From: Crotalaria pallida
Taxonomy: Eukaryota; Streptophyta; Magnoliopsida; Fabales; Fabaceae
Assembly (NCBI GenBank): GCA_037953625.1
Contig: CM075651.1
Location: 101,867,001-101,931,000, forward strand
DNA length: 64,000 bases
Direction of reading: 5' to 3'
Below the pieces are notes generated by a model. The model was not told where the DNA came from. It did not search any database and was given only the letters and a program-made list of their open reading frames with translations. Below, one piece after another: positions 9,539 to 21,234 of the stretch. Position numbers and translations under genes: made by a program. Each line of letters begins with the position of its first letter. The first letter of the stretch is position 1.

Positions 9539-12500
9539 TGTAACACCTAAGTTTATTTACCCTTATATACCCTTAATTAAAAATAGCAACTTGAAAATTC
9601 CTTTTTCGACTCAAGAATTGATTAGGAAAAACTCTTAATTACTTTTCTTTCATATGAAAATCTCACGTCAAACGGACGGAGTTTCGTTTGTTTATTGGAC
9701 TTTTCCAAAAGTTCCTGTTTTCCTGCAGCCTGATAAACAATAATGTTTTCACATAACGAAGCCTGCAGGGCTATTCACATATATATATATACCAGCTAGT
9801 GCATCTTCGTGCACGCATCAAAAACAGGTTTAAGACATCATAGTATCAGCATCAGAGTTAGCGGAATATAAACAAGTTTTCGGAAATAAGTTTTTCCCCA
9901 AAATAGACCCCTTTCCCAAAAGGAGTTGTCCTGGGCCCCCAAAAAGCTATTTACATTTATATACAACAAAAATGATTCACATCATCGGGCCCAGGACATT
10001 CCCATGTCCTACATCACTAAAGGTAACCTACTCTCCCTAAGAGGGAGAGTACTCCTGCTCGGCCTGCTCAGGTGCAAACTCTTCCTCAGTACCTGTGATG
10101 ATAGTAAGGAGTGAGTATTACACATAAAGTGGGGAGGCAGTTTCCAATTAAGACATAATGCGACACTAAGCCATAAACATATAACAATTCAATCACAACA
10201 TCATAAATAAGAGTCAATTCATCACAATTCAATTTTGAGTATTCATTAGTTTCTCAAATCGATTTTGATTTAACATTTTCTTAAGTCTTTCGTTCCATCC
10301 ATTTTAATCATATTTATATTCTTTTTATCTGTCCCTGGTCACGACCTACTGCGTCTGCACTCCTGTGCACTCAAGACTTACTGCGCCCGGGTAAATCCCC
10401 TGGTCACGACCTACTGCGTTCGCACCCCCGTGCGAAAACGACTTACTGCGTCCGGGTGTGTTTCTCAATCCCCTGGTCACGACCTACTGCGCTCGCACCA
10501 CCGCGCGATAACGACTTACTGCGTCCGGGTAAGTATCTCAATCCCCTGGTCACGACCTACTGCGTTTGCACCCCCGTGCGATAACGACTTACTGCGTCCG
10601 GGTATAATACATCCTCCCCTGGTCACGACCTACTGCGTTCGCACCACCGTGCGATAACGACTTACTGCGTCCGGGTATAATACAATCTCCCCTGGCTGCG
10701 CCTGGGTATGATACATCCTCCCCTTGCTGAGCCTGGGTGTAATTCATTCTCCCCTGGCTGAGCCTGGGTGTAGTTCATTCATTCCTTTATCATTATCAAT
10801 TCTTTAACACTTTCCATTACTCAAAAATTAATCATCACTTTACTCATCTCCGCTATCCAATAATTACAATTATATTTTGTAACTTAATTAGCACAATTCA
10901 ACCTAATATCTCATCTCCAATCATTAGACAATATAAGCATTTAATTCATCAACATCACCAAATCATAAAATGCAACATATCAACATCAAAATAATTTCCC
11001 TAAGTCATAAATTCTATTATAACAATTATTCTATATCATATTAACCTAAACTAACACAAAAATCTTAGTACCCATTATATGCATATTGTAAACTAAACCC
11101 CAGAGTAAGGTAATACTCACTATAACCCACTCCTTACCTTAAATTAGTAAAGAGTAAATAGAACCTTAGTGAGCCCTAGCTCAAAATCTTGGAAACTTGA
11201 ATTTCCTAAGGCTAGCTTGCCACCTCAACAAGGAAATGATGAAATGTTGATATACCACCCTATTCGTGAGAGCACAAGAGGAACTATCTTTATCCTTGCC
11301 TTGGTTGGAGTTGGAAGGCATGAAACTCAATTCCTACATGATCATGGTGCAAGAACCCCTAGGGTTTTGGAACAAATCCATAAACTAAGATAAGCTTGAT
11401 TGAAAAGGAAAATAACTTATGATATAAGCTTGCTTACCACAAATTAATGGTGGAAATTGAAAAGGATCAAGGAGAAAGGAAGGTGGTGAATTCGTGAGCC
11501 TCAAGAAGAAGGAAGGGAAGAGCTTTAACCAAAATCCATGGTGCAAGGTTGTGTGGTCTTGATTGATTTTGGGTTTGGGGTGCCCACGGTCAAAGGTGTA
11601 TGGTGGATTTGATGGTGGAGGTGTTCTTGATGTTGAGAGGAAATGGGTGAAGGTGATGAGTTGATGATGGTTTGAATGGTGGTGGAGGACTTTGTTTTCA
11701 TTTCTTTTATTTTGCCTTGGCTGGTGCAGGAAATCCAAGGGCTAGTGGGCAAAACTTAGCCACCAAGCCAAAATTCAAGGGACCAGATCTTTCCAGATCT
11801 GCGCCACGCGCCTGGGCGCATGCCAGGCTCGCCTGGGCGCACGTCCTGCACCAGCACGAGACTGGTGCATGGCTCACACGGTCAGCTGGGAAATGGGCGT
11901 GCCTCACGGATTCCTGGTGCGCTGGTGTGCGCATCCGCTCGCCTGGGCGAGCCAATTCCTCGCCTGGGCGAGAAATCTGCACCAGAACCAAGTTGGTGCG
12001 TAACTGATGCGGTCAGATGCTGGCACAAGGGGAATTGGCGCGCCAGAAAACGGAAATGGTGCGGCTGGTGCGTGCCACACTCGCCTGGGCGAATGGTGGG
12101 CTGGCCTGGGCGGGAATCTCACTGGATGGTGCACCAAAACGGACAATGACTTGCCTGGGCGAGTGACTCATGCGCCTGGGCGAGTTTCAGTGTTTCCAAC
12201 CTTCGATTCGCCGTAACATTTTTGTCGACCGTCGGATCGAGTCCAAATTTTTAGACATGCTTCTTTACCCCATAAACTTCACATCCAACGGTGGAATTTA
12301 TTTTCTTAGCTCCCTATAATGAATTTCTAATTTTCTCTTTTCGGTTGATTTCTAACACCTAAAACGCCGATTTTACTCCCGATCTCGCTTATTTGACCCT
12401 GCTCAAGGCCATTTATACCTCCTATACAACTCCTAGGACATATAATCACCACCCACATATCTGGAAAAATTCATTAAATCACCATTCCAATTTTTCTAAG

Positions 12501-12546
12501 GTTTTAAATCAATAATTTCCTTAAAATCAAAGTTCAGGATGTTACA
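9539..12546 (-). repeat. LTR C2 (shared middle LTR)
   Basis: The LTR is 3008 bp and near-identical to C1 and C3. It acts as 5' LTR for the first interior and 3' LTR for the second. It differs from C1 by about one fewer minisatellite unit and scattered substitutions. Confidence 0.9.
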
Positions 12547-14816
12547 ATTCTCCCCCACTTACTGGAATTTCGTCCCCGAAATTCCGTTCAATTCCTTCAA
12601 AGGGAGAACCATCCCAGACAAAGGGGCTTTTAACTACGACACTCACTTCTCTTTGGTTCTACTCCCCCACTTGGAATCGGCATACCTTCTAGCATTAGTT
12701 CGCCACTGGACTCTTGCACTCAATAATGAATACAAGTTATGGTTTAACTTGGTTAGTTTTCGAGGCGAAATACTCTAAGGCTTTCAAGGTTTTACACTAT
12801 CGGCAGTCTCTCATTTCAAGAGTCCTACTAGGAAGACTCCTACTTGGTCTTGGGTCTCAAGAATCAGGTACGATTCTCCCAATGATTAGACATAGTTTTC
12901 TAAGGTCATCAGGGTTTTCTCAAGGGATTTTACAATAAGGGTTGGGAATACTACTATTCAGGCGAATTCCTTCCTTCATTGCTTGTTTGGTTTTTGTGCT
13001 ATTAAAGCTTCCCTAATGATATTGGCGATTAATAACTAAAAGATTGAGGTGCCCATCCCAATCTCTTATCCATCAATGGTGACATCGTGGTCATGTTCAC
13101 TAACAGCACTGTCACCGCATTCAATTGCCTATAATCGGTGAACATTCGGAGACTTCCGGAAACTCGCAGACTATAGGAATCTGATCGACCTCTGCCTCCT
13201 AATTCATTTCCAGGGCAGATAAAGACAAATCACTAATAGTAATTGATTTCTGATGACAGTCAATCAGAACATGGTGCCGAGACATCCAGTCCATGCCCAG
13301 AATGATGTCAAGCTTAGTTAGAGGCAAACAGATTAGATTGACTTTGAATTCCCGCTCCAATACTCGAAGTGGGCAATCCAAACACATAGTTGATGTGACT
13401 ACAGAAGAATTTGTGGGTGTAGAAACAGATAATTTATAAGGCATTTCTATTGCAGACAACCCTAACTTCATGCAATCGGAAGAAGTAAATGAATGAGTGG
13501 CTCCGCAATCAAAGAGAATACCACAAGGAATACTATTAACATAACTGGTACCTCTAGTCAGTTCATCAGCATCAGTAACCTCCTCGCCGTCCAGAGTATA
13601 CACCTTGCCCTTCCGAGTCACCCGATTATCACCAGCTTTCTGAACCTTAGCCACATTCACCTCTTTCTTAACTGCATTGTTTGGACAATTCATCACAATG
13701 TGACCCGGCTGCCCGCACTTATAACAGGTTGGACCCTTACTCGGATCCAATGTCCAGCAATCTCCCCTATGGTGCCTACCACAATGTGGACAAGTCGGAA
13801 TAGGATCATAGGTACTCACTGCCGGACCTGTTCTAGGGTGGGAGTAAGGACCTGGTCGCTGCACCAAACTCTTGTCCCTGATCGGGCCGGTCCACTGTAT
13901 TGCTTTGCTCTTATCCTCCGCCTTCTCTTGCTTTAGAGCATTTTCAAATGCACTAGTCATGTTCACTAATTGAGCCAAATTTGATATGCCCTGATAAGTA
14001 AAGATGGTTCTGATCTTAGCATTCAACCCAGCTTCAAACTTAATGCACTTGGTTCGTTCATCAGCATCTCTGTACCCTCCAGAGTATCGGATCAAATCCT
14101 CAAACTGAGCTGCGTATTCTCCGACACTCATTGTTCCCTGTTCCAACTTCAAGAATGCTAACTCCTTCTCCCTCCTGACTTCTTCCAGAAAGTATTTGTT
14201 CAGAAATCGGATCTTAAAAAGATCCCAATTGATCACCTCATTACCAGCTTCCAAACTACGCCTCTGATGCTCCCACCAGTGTTCTGCCTCACCTGACAGA
14301 ACATATTCCACCAGTCTGACATATTGATCTACTGGTGGTTGCAGCGAGCGAAGGATTTTCTCCATTTCCTGGAGCCATTTTTGAGCCCCATCTGGATTGA
14401 ATCCCCCTTCGAACCGAGGTGGATCGTTCTTCCTGAACCTTGACATCCAATCAACAGGAGCTGGTGAGGATTTATTGCTGCTGTTGCTGCTGCTGCAATG
14501 TTTCCCGCTTGGTTCTATTGCATTTGTGCCAAAGCTGCTGCATGATCCTGCTGTATCTGGGTTTGGGCCTGTTGCACTTGCACTAAGTTCTCCAGTATCG
14601 CCGCCATTCTATCATTATCACCTCGTTGCCCAGCCATACTGCTAAGCCATTGAGGAGATAAACAATTAAGCATTTAATATTAAATAAGAATATAAACTTC
14701 CTAGTCTTGGTCTTAGACTCTTAGCTAAGTAATTCAGTTACTCTCTTGGTGAGTAACTATTGGAGATGTGAGTCCACTCTCCAAAGGCCGAGGGAAACTG
14801 CTCTGATACCATAAAA
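12547..14816 (-). mobile_element. Second interior of tandem element C
   Basis: The interior is 2270 bp, near-identical to 7268-9538 and with the same pol deletion. The PBS (CTGCTCTGATACCA on the plus strand) is at 14798-14811. The PPT and hairpin are at 12547-12590. Confidence 0.88.
13199..14637 (-). pseudogene. gag-protease pseudogene, copy 2 (Ty3/gypsy)
   Basis: This is a second copy of the chromovirus-type Gag plus protease. From the internal Met at 14446 it is open for 415 codons, through the gag domain, the CCHC knuckle (CYKCGQPGHIVMNC) and the protease (DCGATHSF, LGMDWMSRHHVLIDC). The start ATG equivalent to copy 1 is at 14637. A 1-nt deletion near 14466 (GGTGAGG where copy 1 has GGTGGAGG) puts the first about 57 codons out of frame. 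It lacks the copy 1 nonsense codon, has one Lys fewer just before LGLSAIEMP, and shows a 3-nt expansion in the alanine-coding GCTGCT run. The two copies were thus disabled independently. Confidence 0.88.
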
Positions 14817-17800
14817 TGTAACACCTAAGTTTATTTACCCTTATGTACCCTTAATTAAAAATAGCAACTTGAAAATTCCTTTTTCGACTCAAGAATTGAT
14901 TAGGAAAAACTCTTAATTACTTTTCTTTCATATGAAAATCTCCCGTCAAACGGACGGAGTTTCGTTTGTTTATTGGACTTTTCCAAAAGTTCCTGTTTTC
15001 CTGCAGCTTGATAAACAATAATGTTTTCACATAACGAAGCCTGCAGGGCTATTCACATATATATATACCAGCTAGTGCATCTTCGTGCACGCATCAAAAA
15101 CAGGTTTAAGACATCATAGTATCAGCATCAGAGTTAGCGGAATATAAACAAGTTTTAGGAAATAAGTTTTTCCCCAAAATAGACCCCTTTCCCAAAAGGA
15201 GTTGTCCTAGGCCCCCAAAAAGCTATTTACATTTATATACAACAAAAATGATTCACATCATCGGGCCCAGGACATTCCCATGTCCTACATCACTAAAGGT
15301 AACCTACTCTCCCTGAGAGGGAAAGTACTCCTGCTCGGCCTGCTCAGGTGCAAACTCTTCCTCAGTACCTGTGATGATAGTAAGGAGTGAGTATTACACA
15401 TAAAGTGGGGAGGTAGTTTCCAATTAAGACATAATGCGACACTAAGCCATACACATATAACAATTCAATCACAACATCATAAATAAGAGTCAATTCATCA
15501 CAATTCAATTTCGAGTATTCATTAGTTTCTCAAATCGATTTTGATTTAACATTTTCTTAAGTCTTTCGTTCCATGCATTTTAATCATATTTATATTCTTT
15601 TTATATGTCCCTGGTCACGACCTACTGCGTTCGCACCCCCGTGCGAAAACGACTTACTGCGTCCGGGTGTGTTTCTCAATCCCCTGGTCACGACCTACTG
15701 CGCTCGCACCACCGCGCGATAACGACTTACTGCGTCCGGGTAAGTATCTCAATCCCCTGGTCACGACCTACTGCGTTCGCACCACCGCGCGATAACGACT
15801 TACTGCGTCCGGGTAAGTATCTCAATCCCCTGGTCACGACCTACTGCGTTCGCACCCCCGTGCGATAACGACTTACTGCGTCCAGGTAAGTATCTCAATC
15901 CCCTGGTCACGACCTACTGCGTTCGCACCCCCGTGCGATAACGACTTACTGCGTCCGGGTATAATACATCCTCCCCTGGTCACGACCTACTGCGTTCGCA
16001 CCACCGTGCGATAACGACTTACTGCGTCCAGGTATAATACAATCTCCCCTGGCTGCGCCTGGGTATGATACATCCTCCCCTGGCTGAGCCTGGGTGTAAT
16101 TCATTCTCCCCTGGCTGAGCCTGGGTGTAGTTCATTCATTCCTTTATCATTATCAATTCTTTAACACTTTCCATTACTCAAAAATTAATCATCACTTTAC
16201 TCATCTCCGCTATCCAATAATTACAATTATATTTTGTAACTTAATTAGCACAATTCAACCTAATATCTCATCTCCAATCATTAGACAATATAAGCATTTA
16301 ATTCATCAACATCACCAAATCATAAAATGCAACATATCAACATCAAAATAATTTCCCTAAGTCATAAATTCTATTATAACAATTATTCTATATCATATTA
16401 ACCTAAACTAACACAAAAATCTTAGTACCCATTATATGCATATTGTAAACTAAACCCCAGAGTAAGGTAATACTCACTATAACTCACTCCTTACCTTAAA
16501 TTAGTAAAGAGTAAATAGAACCTTAGTGAGCCCTAGCTCAAAATCTTGGAAAGTTTAATTTCCTAAGGCTAGCTTGCCACCTCAACAAGGAAATGATGAA
16601 ATGTTGATATACCACCCTATTCGTGAGAGCACAAGAGGAACTATCTTTATCCTTGCCTTGGTTGGAGTTGGAAGGCATGAAACTCAATTCCTACATGATC
16701 ATGGTGCAAGAACCCCTAGGGTTTTAGAACAAATCCATAAACTAAGATAAGCTTGATTGAAAAGGAAAATAACTTATGATATAAGCTTGCTTACCACAAA
16801 TTAATGGTGGAAATTGAAAAAGATCAAGGAGAAAGGAAGGTGGTGAATTCGTGAGCCTCAAAAAGAAGGAAGGGAAGAGCTTTAACCAAAATCCATGGTG
16901 CAAGGTTGTGTGGTCTTGATTGATTTTGGGTTTGGGGTGCCCAAGATCAAAGGTGTATGGTGGATTTGATGGTGGAGGTGTTCTTGATGTTGAGAGGAAA
17001 TGGGTGAAGGTGATGAGTTGATGATGGTTTGAATGGTGGTGAGGACTTTGTTTTCATTTCTTTTATTTTGCCTTGGCTGGTGCAGGAAATCCAAGGGCTG
17101 GTGGGCAAAACTTAGCCACCAAGCCAAAATTCAAGGGACCAGATCTTTCCAGATCTGCGCCACGCGCCTGGGCGCATGCCAGGCTCGCCTGGGCGCACGT
17201 CCTGCACCAGCACCAGACTGGTGCATGGCTCACACGGTCAGCTGGGAAATTGGCGCGCCACACGGATTCCTGGTGCACTGGTGTGCGCATCCGCTCGCCT
17301 GGGCGAGCCAATTCCTCGCCTGGGCGAGAAATCTGCACCAGAACCAAGTTGGTGCGTAACTGATGCGGTCAGATGCTGGCACAAGGGGAATGGTGGGCTG
17401 GCCTGGGCGGGAATCTCACTGGATGGTGCACCAAAATGAACAATGACTCGCATGGGCGAGTGACTCATGCGCCTGGGCGAGTTTCAGGGTTTCCAACCTT
17501 CGATTCGCCGTAACTTTTTCGTCGACCGTAGGAACGAGTCCAAATTTTTAGACATGCTTCTTTACCCCATAAACTTCACATCCAACGGTGGAATTTATTT
17601 TCATAGCTCCCTATAATGAATTTCTAATTTTCTCTTTTCGGTTGATTTCTAACACCTAAAACGCCGATTTTACTCCCGATCTCGCTTATTTGACCCTGCC
17701 CAAGGCCATTTATACCTCCTATACAACTCCTAGGACCTATACTCACCACCCACATACCTGGAAAAATTCATTAAATCACCTTTCCAATTTTTCTAAGGTT

Positions 17801-17843
17801 TTAAATCAATAATTTCCTTAAAATCAAAGTTCGGGATGTTACA
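14817..17843 (-). repeat. LTR C3 (5' LTR of tandem element C)
   Basis: The LTR is 3027 bp, bounded by the PBS on its left and TSD ATTTG (17844-17848) on its right. The hairpin minisatellite (15608-16035) lacks the TGCAC-type first unit and has extra TCGCAC units. The palindrome array is slightly shortened. Confidence 0.9.
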
Positions 17844-17848
17844 ATTTG

Positions 17849-20800
17849 GGTGAGGCTCCTTCTTCTTCTTGCGTCCTCTCTTTGCTTTCAGAGATGATGC
17901 CTTCCTTGTTTTTCATTCCCTCCTTGCTAGTAGATTCCGACTCTGCTCCATTGAGAGTGGTGGAGTTCCCTCGATCCTCATGCCGAATCTTTTCTTTGTA
18001 GTTCCTTATAGTCTCGTACGGTGACTTCCATCCGATACTCCATCTGCCCGTTGAGATACCAGCAGCACCGATATGCCAACGAACAGGAGGGAGTAAGCTA
18101 TCCGAACGACGAATCGTCGATGGGGTGGGATTACGCTAGGCAAAATACTAGGACCACACAAACATACAATACAACATGCAAACACACAACACTCAAGCAT
18201 ATCCTTAACATTATCATCATTATTATTATTATTATTCTCATTTCCTCTTCATCTTATCTTTACTTCTCATGAACCTTCTTGCTTTCCAATATTCATTTCC
18301 TTCTCTTTTCATTCCGTCTTATCAATTCACACTCTCTTATGATGGGGGAAAACTTTCGGACATCATCAAAATACTCGTTTCGATTCCGGCTATCACTCAC
18401 GTCTACATCTCCTCGATCATCCACCCAACCTAGTCGGAAGCAAACAGGAGTACAGGACCTTTACCGTGCGGGCACGACAGCTGTCACAACACAAATGGTC
18501 CCAGACCAGGAGGACTCAGCCTCAATAATATCAATAACAATCATGGCACACTGCCTCGCAGTGGCAAACAAAATGCCCCACTCCAGTCCCTCTCGATTTG
18601 CAATCTAGGGGGCGACAGTATGTTTCTAGTGGGCCCGCAGAACTTACCACGGCATTAGGCCCAGTCCCCACCACGTTAGTGCGCCACCTGTGGAGTTCGT
18701 TCTGCCCAGAAACATACTCTAGACTTCTTGACGTTTCACCGTCATCGTCCTCCCCTAATGCAATCTCGTCCTAAGTATCCGCAGATACTTATCGTTTCTT
18801 CCTCTCCACTACTTCGCACTCTCATACCTCACCGCGCATGTATTTTAATCTTTTTAATTTGTCCTAAGGTCGGCCCATCCTTCGTGCAACCCTTCAATGA
18901 GTCCCAACCACTAACTTGGCACAAACTTTCCCTCATCATTTCTCACATAGCACAGAGTTGGATTCACATCAACGAAATCTCAACTGATATTTCATTCCAC
19001 AAAATACATTCCACCCTCTCTCCTAACAATCCACAATCTTTTCTCAAAACAATCTTTTTCCCACCTTTCTCCCAATGCCATTTTTCATGCTTTCACCAAA
19101 ACTTCCTTTCACAGACACTTTCATAAAATTCCCTCTTGTAAATTTCTCAAAAATTTATTTTCACACTGCTCAAAATCTCTTTTCAAAGATTTTCTTAAAA
19201 ACCCTTGTTACAAGTTTCTAGAATCTCTTTTCACCTCCTTTCGCAAAATTTCCCTTCAAAACCTTCCTGAAAATTCTTTTGTAATATTTCTCAAAACCTC
19301 ATTTCAAAAACATTTTCAAAAGACTTTCTTTCCACAAACTCTTTTTCTAAAAATTTCTTTTCACCATTTTCCACAAAGTCTCTTTTCAAAAAGCTCTTCT
19401 CAAAACCCTTTCAAAAATTGCTTTTCCAAAAAAAAAACTTTTTCAAAAACCACTTTGTAAAAACCCTTTTCAAAAGTAAGATCTTTGCTGAGCGCTAATG
19501 GAGGAGCAAGCTCAACTCAACACTAGTTCCCAGACTAAAACCAAAACAAAGGAGCTCAGCTCCACTCAATTCACATCTCCTTCACATAATCAACATCACT
19601 TTCCCAGCTCTGGCTCGTTCTCAACATATTTATTCATCCTTTCCCCAATTTTGACTCTTTCTCTCTTTTTCAACAGGTGCCTTATTTCCACTTCATTATT
19701 TCTTTCTCATTCTATCTTTACTCCACAATCTTATTTATTTCGTTTCTATTCTCAGAACGTAAAAAAAACGTCCATCAGGGTATTACTTATTTTAAATCAA
19801 CAGCAACTAACATTATTAAACATAATTAAAGCAGTAAGCATAACATATTATCAATCACACAATCATCACACAACAGCAATGTGGTCATTGTCACCTTCGT
19901 ATAAGTGGCCACACAACACAAACAATTGCCACTTATATTACTGACTCCGACCACTAAGTTCCGATCTTTGAGATGATACGGAATGTCCTAATATATCACC
20001 TAAACACCACAGTGTCTTAGGATAGCTTCTCTCTCACCTGAGGTCCAGCTATTTAATGCGTACCGTCTTCTCGGATCCTCTTTGCTGCCAGCTGCCCCCA
20101 ATCCCTCGTTTTTAAGATTCCTCGTACTAAATAAAATACGTTTACGTCATTAACTTGTATTAAGGAAACATTTTCTTAACTCATTTCACATCTTGTTTCT
20201 CGTCGGAAAACTAAAAATATAACTGTTTTTTCTCAAAACAACTTTAACATTTTTCTAATACTTTATGCACTTTAAAACCATTTGAAAACATCATATAAAA
20301 TAATTTAAATCGTTTGGGTTAGGTGCTTGTCCGTCTTGGACAGCACCTCAACCGTCTTCAGTACACCGAAAAATTCACCGGTTTCAATCCGGGTTTTTCT
20401 AAAAATCAAGGACTATATAAGAACCCAACTTTGAGTCTCATGAACTCAATTTTAGAAATTAAAACAACTTTAGAATATACTTGGACAGAAAGGAAAACGT
20501 TTCACGAAAATCAATCTAATAAAACTCGGAAACATCGTAAAACACTCTTTAGTTTTAAATACTTTTTAAATCAATATTAACACTTTGAAAGCTCAAGTTT
20601 TTATCCCAAACACATCTTCGAAAATCATAAACACAAATTCAAATAAATCAAATCAATTTATCTATAAAACTAGACATACACACGGTCCGCAACACATTTT
20701 GGATCACTCAAGACATACAAACAATTAATCAATTATTAAATTAAACATTCCTCTCCAAATAAACATTTCACAAATGAAACACTTAATTCAATTTTTCAAC

Positions 20801-21234
20801 ACATAATCACTCCCAAAATTAATTCATTTTTATAAAATAAGATCATTTAGGCATACATAAGCACACAAACCGAATACACATATACATAAATTCATTCAAA
20901 CACAAACTCCTTCTTAGACCTAATTATTTCACAAAATACATGCATTATTCCTAAGCTACTTCAGGAAAAAGGATTCTAACCTAATTATTATGCACAAACC
21001 GAAACCATACACACATCAAAACAAGATTCAGGCACACACAACATCATGCAATTATATTTCTTCTTCTTTTTAACCAAAACCGTGAGTTCAAACAGAGAAA
21101 ATAATCAAACTTTAAATTTTTTTTTAAAATCCAATCATAATCGTACAAGAACATATGATGTATATCAAATTCTCACAAAAATAAAAGCATGGACGTAATC
21201 TAAACAAACCCGAATACAACATGCACAAAATAAA
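17849..21234 (-). repeat. LTR B1, middle segment
   Basis: This part of B1 carries no gene I can support. On the minus strand 17849-18060 is an open, acidic and charged stretch comparable in position to the B2 second-exon ORF. The block 18370-18720 matches 44970-45540 (opposite strand) and 63870-63960. It includes AGTCGGAAGC and CAGGAGTACAGGACC. The rest is AT-rich, with an (ATT)n run at about 18215-18237 and a C/T-rich degenerate TTTTCAAAA region at 19000-19480. Confidence 0.6.

Larger units (their letters stand above)
4191..17843 (-). mobile_element. Element C: tandem LTR-I-LTR-I-LTR gypsy array
   Basis: Three near-identical LTRs (4191-7267, 9539-12546, 14817-17843) alternate with two near-identical 2.27-kb interiors (7268-9538, 12547-14816). 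One perfect TSD, ATTTG, flanks the whole array (4186-4190 and 17844-17848), and none is found at the inner LTRs. This is one insertion that gained an extra unit, for example by unequal LTR-LTR recombination, rather than two independent insertions. The interiors hold only gag-protease remnants and a short RT piece, so the element is non-autonomous. The coding strand is minus. Confidence 0.9.
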
